Source: Ophthalmolycus amberensis (lineage: Eukaryota > Chordata > Actinopteri > Perciformes > Zoarcidae). From it: DNA of 64,000 bases. Position 1 is the stretch's first letter, and the number at the start of each line of letters is the position of its first letter. The notes beneath the pieces are model-generated. The model was not told the DNA's origin. It saw only the letters and a program-made list of their open reading frames with translations, and searched no databases. The DNA lies in the NCBI GenBank assembly GCA_024529925.1, contig JAFEUB010001188.1:124001-188000 (forward strand). The letters are read 5' to 3'. Below, one piece after another: positions 25,451 through 37,314 of the stretch. A program made the position numbers and the translations under genes.

Positions 25451-25527
25451 CCGGAAGTAGTGTTTTTACACTCTTAGCTGCGCGTGGTCAGGACCAACAA
25501 GAAGCTGGGGAGAACATCCGCTAACAG
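25451..25527 (+). promoter_or_regulatory. acsl1: Probable ACSL1 promoter and non-coding first exon
   Basis: An ETS-type site CCGGAAGT (25451-25458) lies about 70 bases upstream of a strong donor, CTAACAG|GTGGG (exon end 25527). No initiation codon for a long frame is present, fitting a 5' UTR exon that would splice to 30507. Assignment to ACSL1 rests only on position and orientation. Confidence 0.45.
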
Positions 25528-28121
25528 GTGGGAAGTAACTTACTTCAAACTAACCAGTTATTGTTGGTGTATTAATATTGAACCAAACATGTTTTTGTGT
25601 ATTTGTTTGCTATACTACATGCTTTACAAAAATGTACAAATGTAGCACACAAAACCCATGTAGTGGTATTGAAAGATAGGTCAGGTCGAACTATTCAGTC
25701 AGTGTGAAAAAACATTAATACTCGTGACAGAGGAGAGAGACAGTTTTGTCCTACTTTGTGTAGGACAAAAATGTATTAATTCATCACTTTCCTTTCACTA
25801 CAGTAACGTTACACCACGGAGTCTGCGCGGTAAACCAGTTGTAGTTCACTAGTTAAAGTGTAGCGTTAATTGATAGACGGTTAAAATGCTGCTGTAACGT
25901 TACGACTTTACGTCAAAATGGCTTCAGACACATTTAACGGATTCTGCACGAGCTCGCTCCCTGTTTTCTAAAGCTTGAACCGGGTTTTCCGTTCATGTTG
26001 CTGTTTTAATGGTTCTGCAGTTGACCTTTTGGGTCCCGTCACTGCTGTCAGAAGGTTACGCTGGAGCTGAGAATGAATAGCGAAAGTTTTGTTTTCCAAG
26101 AGTTAGTGACACTAGTCCAGAGTGTTCAATAATATCAATAATATCTTAACACTGCCGTTGAAAGTCCAACGGTAGTGAGATATTATGTCAACGGCCGGTT
26201 CTGCATAGACTTGCATTGCGGTGGCTGGCTTGTGTGTGTGTGTGTGTTAGTATGCATTACTGCAGTAAAGATAAAATACTATTCTGTAGAAATATATTTG
26301 CAAAGAAAACATTAGACAGGTGGACAGAGACTGTTCAATATGACGACTGGGGTCTCCATGACACTGGCACTGCAGGTTTTGAGGTGAAAGGTGACTCGTG
26401 TCTGATTGGCTGACATCTATGAACCCACTCTTCTTTCATTGGTTCCTTGGTATGCATGCCCCCCCCCCACACACACACACGTGTCCCCCCCTCTCTCTTC
26501 TGTCTGGCGTGGCTCTCGTTATGCACGCGCTGCGCTTAAAGCGGATCAAGTGCCACAGGCAATCAGGACAACTTTGATTTTGCAGTCGCTGAAGAATATT
26601 CTACTGATTTACTTTCAGAACAAGGTGCTCCTGTAAAACATATGAATGTATGCACAACGTAAATCAATGTGAAGTGAACGGAGCTCTCTTTGTACAAATA
26701 CAATGTAATGGAGTACAAGTATACAGAAGCATGAAATGGAACTACTCTCATCAAAGTCCTTGAGTAAATGTGTATTTAGTTCTTCATTGGCACACCCATA
26801 TTGATACACAGTGATGCCAAAGCACTGAACAAATATTAACATATGCTTACAATGTGTGCAGAACATTTTTTCAAACAATACATACAAATGTGTAATTATT
26901 CGACAATCAAGATGCAAAGGTAAAAAGTAAAGTCATTAATGTAAGATAACACAACCATGAGTCCCAGGAACCAACCAGTATTTCCAATTCCTACCTTGCC
27001 TAATGTGTGCTGTATTTCAATACATTTATGATAATATGATTATAGAAAACAATGTATATCAGTCTCAGTCAGCTGATCCAGTGAAGGTATGCTATCACCG
27101 ACTGATTGAGCTGAAGAATGTCTGTGACACCACAGTCTGAAACGAAAGTACATTTCTGTGATGGCGTTCTCAAAGGGACAGACATTTCTGAGGGAAGTGA
27201 AGCTCGGATTCAATGTCAAATGTGCCCTTTTTTAATAATCAACCTATTTAAAACTTTACAAAAGCAACACTGATTGTTGTTTGAACCTCATTTGTGTACA
27301 AACTGCCGTCCCAGATGAGTTCTAGCTGAAACGCGTTTGTTTTTGCCCACAATGAATAAGAAGACGTTGGTGCTTTGTTCCTTTTGGGTTTATAGTATTC
27401 CCATTTAACTGAACTGTAACCATGCACAGCATTGGATTTGTTGTTTTTTAGCTGAATATTGTCAGTGTTTGTCAGACAAAACCAGCAATTTAAGGACTTA
27501 AGAAATTGTAAATCTAACTTTTCAGTATTTCGGGACATTAATGAGCCTCATGGATTCTAAGCACAGACCCGATGTGAAAGCAACAACAGTATACACCACA
27601 ACGCGCTGAGTCGACAGGACAGCTTCCTCTCTGCAGTTCTTCCTTTGATCAGCTTTTATCTCACTCTCGCCTAATCATCTCAGCAGCCCACACCTGGGTC
27701 GCAGGTCACTGGGGGAAAGGTGAGGCGACCAGGCCGCTGCTTTAACCTGGTGGCTTTTACAAAGCACTCAGTTAGGAAGTCCCATTTCTATTCATGTCCC
27801 ATGGAAGCTACAGATGAACGGGGCTGTGTTCATGCACAATACACTATTGTGGTATAAGATATGCTATATATTTTACTGTGTTGGTAACCGCAATTACAAA
27901 GATCCCAAACTCAGAGTGATTGATCTTCCAGCCTTTACTATCTCATTGATCTTCTCTGTGGATTCGTACGTTTATTGATTGTTTACACCAAGTCAATCAG
28001 GCCGAACGTCTTGCCGCGAGCAGCCAATCAGAGCCCTCCGTGGAGCAAGTGTGACCTTTGATTGGAAGATTAGCTGAGTTGTACCTTGTAACAGAATCTT
28101 TGCTGGGTGTTTTGTCCCAAT

Positions 28122-28181
<60 letters not shown>

Positions 28182-29428
28182 CCGTGTGTCCACCGTGCGA
28201 GAGCAGAGCGAGTGGGCCAGTTGCTGTAGCAGCAGCAGTAACAACAGCATTCCCACGGTCGCTGTCGGTGGACGTTCAGCTAAAGGAAAGCCACTGTCTC
28301 ACTATTACAGGTGAGGGGGGGGGGATTCAAAAGAATAGAACGGTACACTGACATACAGAAACAGCTCTGTGTTGTTCTTATAGAAGGTAAAAACAACACG
28401 ATCGTCATCTCGTCTGTCTGCGTGCAGTTATTGAAACCTATAGATGACGGGCGTAGTCTTGTGCGGGTTGTTCCAGCTCAGAAGTTGGCACAGTTTGAAG
28501 TATCTCAGTGACTGTGGAAGAGTTGATTTGTGGCAAATACCTCCGATTGATAAAATGTGTTGAATGTCTTTGATCCTGTGATATTCACAGCAGCTATGAG
28601 TTGTATTTGTATGTGTTGTGTGTAAGCTATGTTGTAGTTTTGAACCTGTAACCGTGGTAAAGTGAACTGGAAGCTTCACCCACACTTGAGGCAAAAATGG
28701 ATAAACTTGAAGCAGAACTTTAGAAAGAACATAATCTTCCACATAATCACAAGCGAAACGTTTCATTGGTAAGCTTCTGGTATGACCTTGTGGTGGTGAG
28801 TGTTTGTTAATGTTGACATTATAGCTCTGGAACCGACGATATGTCTCTCTACTTATGCTACTCTACATCATAGTATAACATTGTCGCTTGTGGCCACAGT
28901 GGCTGGTGATGACATGGGATCATTTTAACGCTCATAGTATTTAAAAAAATATTTAATTTCAGAATGAGAAGAAAAGATTTCTTTAAAAATGCAAAAAGGA
29001 AACCCTCCTGCAGATGTTACATTACATTATTGTGTCACCATGAGACAAATAATACTGACCAAAATCCTCTCTTTATGATGTGATATCATTGCCAACAAGT
29101 TAGCATGTCAACTGAGGGGCTTATGAGAATGTACGGTAAGTGCTTTTCACATGCACTCATCAGTGAATATTCACTGCAACAAAGAGGGGAATGACAGTAA
29201 GAGACTCACCATGTGTCTGTCTCCTCCGTATGCTAATCGAGACTGATTTGATTTGCTAAGCTTTGGTGTCAAATGCAGCCGGTCAGTAGAACTAGTTGTT
29301 CCAGGACATTGTCTTCATCCCCAAGGTTCACATGGAGGTGGACCTGTCCCCGTATTACCGGTACATAAAGACCTCACACTCTGTTTCTAATCTGTTTATT
29401 CTTAAACAGCTCTTCTGCTCTGTCGCCT

Positions 29429-29470
<42 letters not shown>

Positions 29471-30506
29471 GCCACACTGAGAACCTCATTCGCCGCCTGT
29501 TAAACAAAACCTGCTCAACTTGTCCTCAGAGAGTCTGTTAAACATACGATACATGATGTAATTACACTCCAGTGTGAGCCGCTGTTATTATTCTACAGCA
29601 GTAGCAGCAGAACAAAGAGAGCCGGCTGTAGAAACACCGTTTTACTGGAGGTCGACCTTCAGTGAGCGTGGATTCAAGAATTGAAAAAAGAGAGATGGTG
29701 TCCGACATGAACACAGAATGGTTTTGGTTAGAATCAAAAAACACAGGACATGATGTTTGTCTGTCCTTTGTGCCAAGGTGGTGAGCACTTCCAGGAAATT
29801 AACCTTGTTTTGAGTGGTTGACGATCGACAAGTGGGGGTTTTCCGGCTTGAGTGGGGTGTAGCTTGGTTTGGTTTAGGTTGTAGAATTTTGGGACAGTTG
29901 GGCCCAGAACACATCATCAGTAATGTTCCCCTGTGTCGTTGAGTGTTTCGGCCTTTCAACACTATACAGCCTCCCCAAGGGCGGCCAGCTGCAGGATGAT
30001 CAGCCCTCAGCTTATCATCCTGCAGCTGGCCGCCCTATATAGCATCGGTCGAGTTTAAATTTCCGACTGGGAACTCCGAAATACCGACTTCCCAGTTGAA
30101 AGTTAACGCAGCATCAGCTCCACCCTCTCGTGTCACTTCTGGTTGCCAAAAAACGAAATGGCGACAGCCAGAATGCTGAACTCGGGGCTTCTCAAAACGG
30201 CAGTCCACAAACGACTGTGACCACGTCCACTTCTTACACAAGACGCAAGATTTGTCCTTTTTAGCCAGGCTAGGCTCTAGGGAGGGCTCTGGTCAGTCCA
30301 TCACTTTGGTCCTGACAGAAATAACTCAACAACTTCATTACTAGAGGGTAGAATTGTGTAAAGATTTAACTAAGCACAGTACAAACACACAGCATGTGGG
30401 ATCTTATAAGCAACACACCTAAAATAATTACGGATTAAAATGACTTGAAGTGACAACTTTATAAATGTAAACAAATGAATAAGCGGTCTTCTCTTCCTCT
30501 CTTTAG
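25528..30506. other. Presumed first ACSL1 intron (5 kb)
   Basis: Holds a poly-C/CA tract (26459-26480), a TA microsatellite (28126-28177), a GT tract (about 29432-29469) and a 23-bp hairpin (29978-30036). No exon-like open frame or RNA gene is recognised. Confidence 0.5.
29978..30036. repeat. Perfect 23-bp inverted repeat with 13-base loop
   Basis: Arms 29978-30000 (starting AGGGCGGCCAGCTGCAGG) and 30014-30036 are exact reverse complements, separated by 30001-30013. The structure lies in the presumed first ACSL1 intron. Confidence 0.9.
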
Positions 30507-30683
30507 GTCCCCTCCTGGCCAGCCTCCTGCCTCACACACTCCGTCCTACAACACACACTCCTCACCTCACCGCAGGGCCATCAAACACACCCAACACACC
30601 CACAATCCTCCACTCCACCCACGTTCACAAACGGGTACACTCTCCACAAACACACACTCCCCTTACAGCTCATCAGCAGCATC

Positions 30684-33600
30684 ATGCTGAGCCAGGGCTT
30701 CCTGCAGAAGCTCAAGTTGCCAGATCTGGACGATGTCAGCGAGTACATCAGGAATGTCTCCACCCCGATGTTGGTCAGCGTGGGGGCCGTGGCTGCTGCG
30801 ACAACCTACTACCTGGCAACACGGCCCAAGGCCCTGCCGCCGGTTTGTGACCTCTGTATGCAGTCCGTTGAGGTTCCGGTGAGTTTAATGCACGGATGTG
30901 TGATTTAGTGTGTCCCAATACACAGCGTGCCAAATGCAGTATGTCGGCCCACAACTACCATATCTATTGTGACACACAATCCTTTGTGCAGCAGATACAT
31001 GAGCAAGAGGGTCAGTTGTATGTCCCAAATGAACAGTATGTATTTTGTAAAAAGAAACAGTTACATGCAGAATGTAGACTGATGAGTCAATTTTCTTAAT
31101 TTGAAGAAACAAATCAGAAATAAAAACCAAAAAGCAAAAACAGTTCAACTTCCTCAGCCATCAAGACACTACTGCATGATTTATGTTTGTCAATCACTAG
31201 ACCTGGAAAAGTGCACGCGCAATGACTCAGCACTATTTCTCAGCCAGCCCCACAATCAACCGAACTGTAGCTGTATGTGGATGAAACATCCGAGCAAGAG
31301 ACTGAAGCTGATGTCGGATCAATCGTTGTTTCTTTTGTCAGGGTGGAGAGCTGGCACGCCGATCAGTTCTGTTGAACGGAGACGCTAACATGTCTCACTT
31401 TTACAACGATGCCAGGACAATGTATGAGTTCTTCCTCAGAGGAGTCCGAGTCTCCAGTAAGTCACAAATGCATTGATACGTCATATTTATTTTAGCTACT
31501 CCAGGCTGTCAGCCCAAAAAGCAAAGAAGCCTTTCCTCGTAAACGTGGTTTAAACATGAATTAAACTAGAGCACATTGTACTTTGTTAATTGTTGAATCT
31601 TTTGACTTATTGTGGTTTACTTCAATGACTGAGCCGTGTTCTTTGACCCTGCACTTTACTGAACACTATAAGCCCCAAAGTCTCGAGTCAGCAGTCTTCC
31701 CTGGTTACATCACAACATGTTGCCACCACTATAAACAACGTAGTTCAACAGCTGCCCAGAACCATATGTGTGTTTTTACAAAAACATGTCTTATATGTCA
31801 GCAGCAGAGTATACGGGCTAGGAAGGTACAGTATGTATGTGTGATAAGAAGGTGGATTAATATACGTAAAAAGATCTTTGTTTTTTAATCCCCCCCCCCC
31901 CTGTCGCTCTCCGGTAATCCTAATCCTGAAGATAACGGTCCCTGTCTGGGCTCCAGGAAACCAAAACAGCCGTATGATTGGATGTCCTACAGAGAGGTGA
32001 GAGTCACACATTATAGCCTTAGTGGGGCGACACAGTGGTGGTTTTCATGTATGAATTTGGTGTCTAATGCAGCTTATTTAATGAATCGTATTTCCTCTAG
32101 CTCTGGAAACGATAACGGGGCATTTCACCAGTTTTACACGTAAAGTTCGGTTAAAGCAGCGACAAGGAACTTTCATTTTTTGGCGTCTCCTGAGGACGAA
32201 AGCGGAAGTTTCTTTTCCCGGAATGAAGACTGCATTTCCCGTGAGCACCACCGCCTCGTGTCGTAAAAATCTTGATCTGGCTAATGCATGCAAGAAAGAT
32301 GCATTAGTCATAAAGAGCTTCACATTACTTTGGGGCCCTTGCTTTGCTTGACAAATGCAGCTAAAGTTAGCTTCATTCAACCCATTTTCGCGCCAGTCTT
32401 CTAGTTGTTCTTGTTTACTTATGTAGGTCATATAGAGGCATCAGGAAACACTTTAGACTGTTCCATAACTAATTAAACATGCCTTGTAGTACCTTTAACA
32501 TGTGAGGAGTACTACTCCGTCTGTGGGAATAGTTCTTTGTCTTCTGTGGCTCTGGAGGAGAAAATAACCCGGATGATGTCGTCAAGGTTATCTCAGATAC
32601 GTCACAACCCGGCTCAAGGCTACACGAAGAGGAGACCACATGAAGAGTAGCATAACTAAAAGGGTTTATTCTGGTGTCACTGGTCTCCTCTCTGAAGAGG
32701 CCTGTTCAGAGAGGGTTGTCACAGCTGGCAGGTTATACATTAATAACAGAAAGCCTGCCTTATAAACGGGTTGTGGAGTTTCAAAGTCACGGGCATTTAC
32801 ATGGAAGGAAAAGTGCGATCGAGGTGCATTATGGGACGTGTGGGATCCAGTATGTTTTCAGTTTGACCCACACTAGGCTCTAAAGTCAGAACATCTAGGC
32901 CTCTGCTACATCGATTTTGATCATTAAAAATAAATAAAAAATCTCGAGTCCTCCAGCTTCATGGAAGAGCAACACTAATCACTCTATTACCCCATTTAAA
33001 TGTAACATTCATGATTACAGTCTCCGACTACCAACGCTATCATTTCCTAACAGGGAACAGATTTGTTTACAAGTTGTCTCACTCGTAAAACATTAATTCA
33101 GCTCAAAGTTAAATATTAATGGGACATTCCAGCAGAGTGACCGACATGTTTTATGATCTGATTACAACTGCTGTAAAGCCAGTGGCCTCTGACATGTTTA
33201 CTGTGGTAGTAACCGTGCATGTGAGTGTTTGGTATTGATACAAAAGTCACCACACATGGCATATGCCCTGTGCCCTTATGATTGATTTAATGAGGCTGAA
33301 CAAAGGGTGTGTGTGTGTGTGTGTGTTTCAGGTAATGGAGCGAACAGAGAATCTGGGTTCAGCATTCCTTCACAAAGGACACTCCAAGAACACAGACCCC
33401 CACGTTGGCATCTTCTCTCAGAACAGACCCGAGGTATAGACGACCTTTACCCATCGAGCCTGATCGCTTTAATATCGCACTGCTTCACTGACCCATAACG
33501 TAGACACACGTGCATATTTTTTGATTCAGTGTGACTTTCAGTTTTCAGAGGATATCATGATGTCCGATGTCCATTGTGAATAAACGTCAAAGATTCTGCT

Positions 33601-33852
33601 TGGCATCACATTTTTAGGTTTTCTTCAGGATCAAAGTAATCCAGTTCTAGTTGTCTGTACATTGAATAAAGGAACTGCTAGTAGCCAATTCAGCTTACTT
33701 TAAATGGTGCTGATTAGCCAAAATATGAACAGAAAAAAGGACCAAAAAGGGGTGTCAAGTTGTAGGCACAGTGTACATCACTGAACCCATGGTATCAATA
33801 TACTTCTTGTGTACAGTCTATTTATAATCCTATTAGTGTCTTATCTGCTATT

Positions 33853-33894
<42 letters not shown>

Positions 33895-36800
33895 TGGACC
33901 ATCAGTGAGCTGGCATGTTACACCTATTCTCTGGTGGCAGTCCCTCTGTACGACACACTGGGAACAGAAGCCATCGGCTACATTATAGACAAAGGTAAAC
34001 CCCAGCAGTGACATCACAATGACATCATCAATGCCCTTATATGGCAGTGTTTTAGTGGCGCAGAACTGCATGTGAGCTGATCGGTTTCTGCAGCCTCCAT
34101 CTCGACCATCGTGTGCGACGTGGTAGATAAAGCCAACCTGGTGCTGGACTGTGTCCGGGACAGGAAGCACTCTGTGAAAAACATCGTTCTGATGGAGACC
34201 CCCAGTGTGGACCTGGTCCACAGGGGGCAGCAGGCTGGAATCCACATCCTCAGCCTGCAGGAGATGGAGGTCAGCAGGTCTTTCTTCTGTCCCTTAATTC
34301 CTCTGCCCTTTGTTCTATGTTCAGTTGTTTATTTTTCTCTTCACTTAGTTTGGAAATATTCGGTTCCCTGACGGGGAGCCATAATGTGCTGGTCACCTAC
34401 ATGACCCTTTATAAACCCGTTGAAACTAGTTTGGCTAGATTTCTTCTTGTGGCGCCTTCATTCAGTTGTCATGTTTTGTTATCTAGATATTGTTGTTATT
34501 ACTGTGTTCTTGTCATTTTCTCTGTCACGTGATCTCATCCACAATAGCTTCATTTATGTGCTTTTGTTGTTGTGCAGGCCATTGGGAAGGCCAACCATCA
34601 CCAACCAGTGGTAAGTAAACAGTATCCTGTCAAAGAGCGATTACCAGTTTATACTTCAAATGGTGACGATGTGTGTTCTGTGGCACCGTTTGACCTGCAG
34701 CCTCCACGACCTGAGGACATGGCTCTCATCTGCTTCACCAGTGGAACAACAGGTCACACACACACATGAGTTTCACCCAATACAATTTCCATCAGTATCT
34801 TAAATACACCTTACGTATACACTTAAACTCTACAGAAATGGTTTGTGTGTGTGTGCGCTTTCAGGAAACCCAAAGGGAGCTATGTTGACACATAGAAATG
34901 TTGTGTCTAACTGCTCAGCCTTCATCAAAATGACGGAGGTGAGTGTGATTCCTGAGCTGTTAAAGTTACAGTGAAACAGTCAGAGCTCCTTTATTAGGAG
35001 GACTTTTAAAGGATTTCAATCAAAGGGTTTCCTGCTGTACCTCCTCCTGTCCTTTTCCATCTCATGCTCTCCCTCTTCCTTCCCTTCTCTACCTCTTCCA
35101 TTCCTTCCCTACTCCCTACTCTACCTCTATCTTTCCTTCGTCTAAATAAAAAATACATAAAACCTCTTCTAATTACTCATAATATGACATGACTGTAACT
35201 GACACAACTGTTTTTACTGCTGTACTAAAACAGATTTCACGTTTTTAATTTATGAAACATTTATGAAAAACGTGAATTCAGAGAAACTCAGAAGGAACAT
35301 AGTGCGATGCAGTGAAAGCACAGGATAGACAGCAATGTAAGAAAAGGAGGAGGTTAGTGCAGATTGAGCTTTGTTGGTTAAAAATACCTCAAACCCTCCG
35401 AATCCGTATCCAGATGTGCCACCTTATTGAAAGAGGAAGAACCACTAATGAAACATTATCAGTGTTTGTTGGTGAACTCTCCCCTCTTCTCTCCAGTCGT
35501 ACGCTAAGACCACCTCAGAGGATGTCTTACTGTCTTTTCTGCCTCTGGCCCACATGTTTGAGAGGGTGGTGGAGGTACAACCACTGACTGTTTTCCCTTC
35601 CTGTCGGGTTCATGTCCATCGGTGTGTGTGTGTGTGTTTGTATTCCTGTCTGTGTGTGCACGCCGTGTTTTAGGTTTCCTGTCCATTCTCTCGCAGTGAC
35701 GTCCATATTTCCTTCCTGCCCTTGGCTCATATGTTTGAGAGAGTAGTCCAGGTATTGTTTGTCGCCTTAGTTCCCATAGTCGCCCTTTTTGTTTAAGATC
35801 AAACATTATTCCTGCAAACCCTTGTGTGTTAACCTCCCTTTCATTGCATACTAAGCTCTGGTGACCTCTTAACTCCTCCCCTCTCTATCTTTCTGATATC
35901 GCTGACAGGGAGTGATGATCGTGCACTGGAGCCAGTATTGGCTTTTTCCAGGGAGACATTCGCCTGCTGTCGGATGACCTGAACACACTGAAACCCACTG
36001 TGTTTCCTGTGGTTCCCCGACTGCTCAACAGAATGTATGATAAGGTAGGTGGTGCACAGTGTCGGCTCAGAGGTGGAGCGCTGCTCCTGAGTCTGGTGAA
36101 TGTTCAAGACTTCACCGTAAGCACCATTTTGCATGAATGTAGCATCAAGATAAAGGATGGTGATGATGCTGTTCCTACTAATTATGGTGAGCCTGTGTGT
36201 GTGTGTGTGTGTGTGTCTGTAGATCTTTGGGCAGGCCAACAGCTCCCTGAAGCGCTGGCTGCTGGGATTCGCCTCCAGGAGGAAGGAGGCAGAGATGAGG
36301 AGCGGCATCGTGAGGAGAGACAGTATCTGGGATCAACTCATCTTCCGGAAGGTTCAGGTACGCAGAGCCAGCAGCACGGTTTATAAACTCCTCGCATGTC
36401 ACTGTACGGTCGGCTGCTACATGTCCACCAATGTGTGTTTTTCCACGAGGGCCGGTTGATATGTCCGATTCATTCCATTCACTTGATGTTTTGTTTTTGA
36501 ACAATCTGTAAAATGTCTCCATTAAGTTATCTTTACATATATATAATATATATATCTATATATATATCCTGGTACATCATGGTACATGTAGGCCCTGCTG
36601 TCAATGTAGTGTGCATCAATACATTTCTTTTGCTGCAATGAACTACATTTACCATCATCACTGATTGGACTTCCACATAAAAAGTGGCAAATGTTTCCCT
36701 TTAATGTGAGCCCATTAGTTTACAGTTTAGTCTAAACTCAGACACTTTGTTTCCTGGTGTTTGAAGACACGTGTAGGTTTCATGAAGTCAACGCAGACAC

Positions 36801-37266
36801 AGGTTTAAGTCATATGTAGGAGGACTGATTACATTTCGATTTTACAGTTTCACTTGTTTATTATATCTTGCTTTACTTTACGAATGCTTCTTAATATTGC
36901 ACAACATGTTTTCTGCTGCAACATTGCAGGAGATGAATCAATGCCTGATATGATAAGCTAAGATAATCTTAGCTTATCATATCAGGCATTGATTCATCTC
37001 CTAAGAGTTTACCCAACAGTAAAATGTGTACCACATTGTCATCAGCCTCAGACAGCTGTAAAGGCATAAACACTATGTGGCACCTTCAGATTGACATGAA
37101 TGTGTTGTGGATGTGAGTCATGTGACTGATCGAGCTGTCGGGCTCTAACGCAGCGTGCTGCCCTCTACAGGCCAGCCTCGGAGGTCGCGTGCGTCTCATG
37201 CTGACGGGAGCTGCTCCCATCTCCCCTACTGTGCTCACCTTCCTCAGAGCTGCAGTAGGCTGCCAG

Positions 37267-37314
<48 letters not shown>

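Noticed and set aside
25528..30506. A separate gene between ST3GAL5 and ACSL1
   Set aside because: The short open frames show no motifs or consistent splice sites, and the donor at 25527 is better explained as an ACSL1 5' UTR exon.
35497..35751. Both gate exons as constitutive consecutive exons
   Set aside because: Including both would duplicate the gate motif and give 724 residues, whereas one gives 698, the human ACSL1 length.
36928..37002. MicroRNA precursor
   Set aside because: A 1-base centre leaves no proper terminal loop, and perfect pairing over 37 bp is unlike animal pre-miRNAs.
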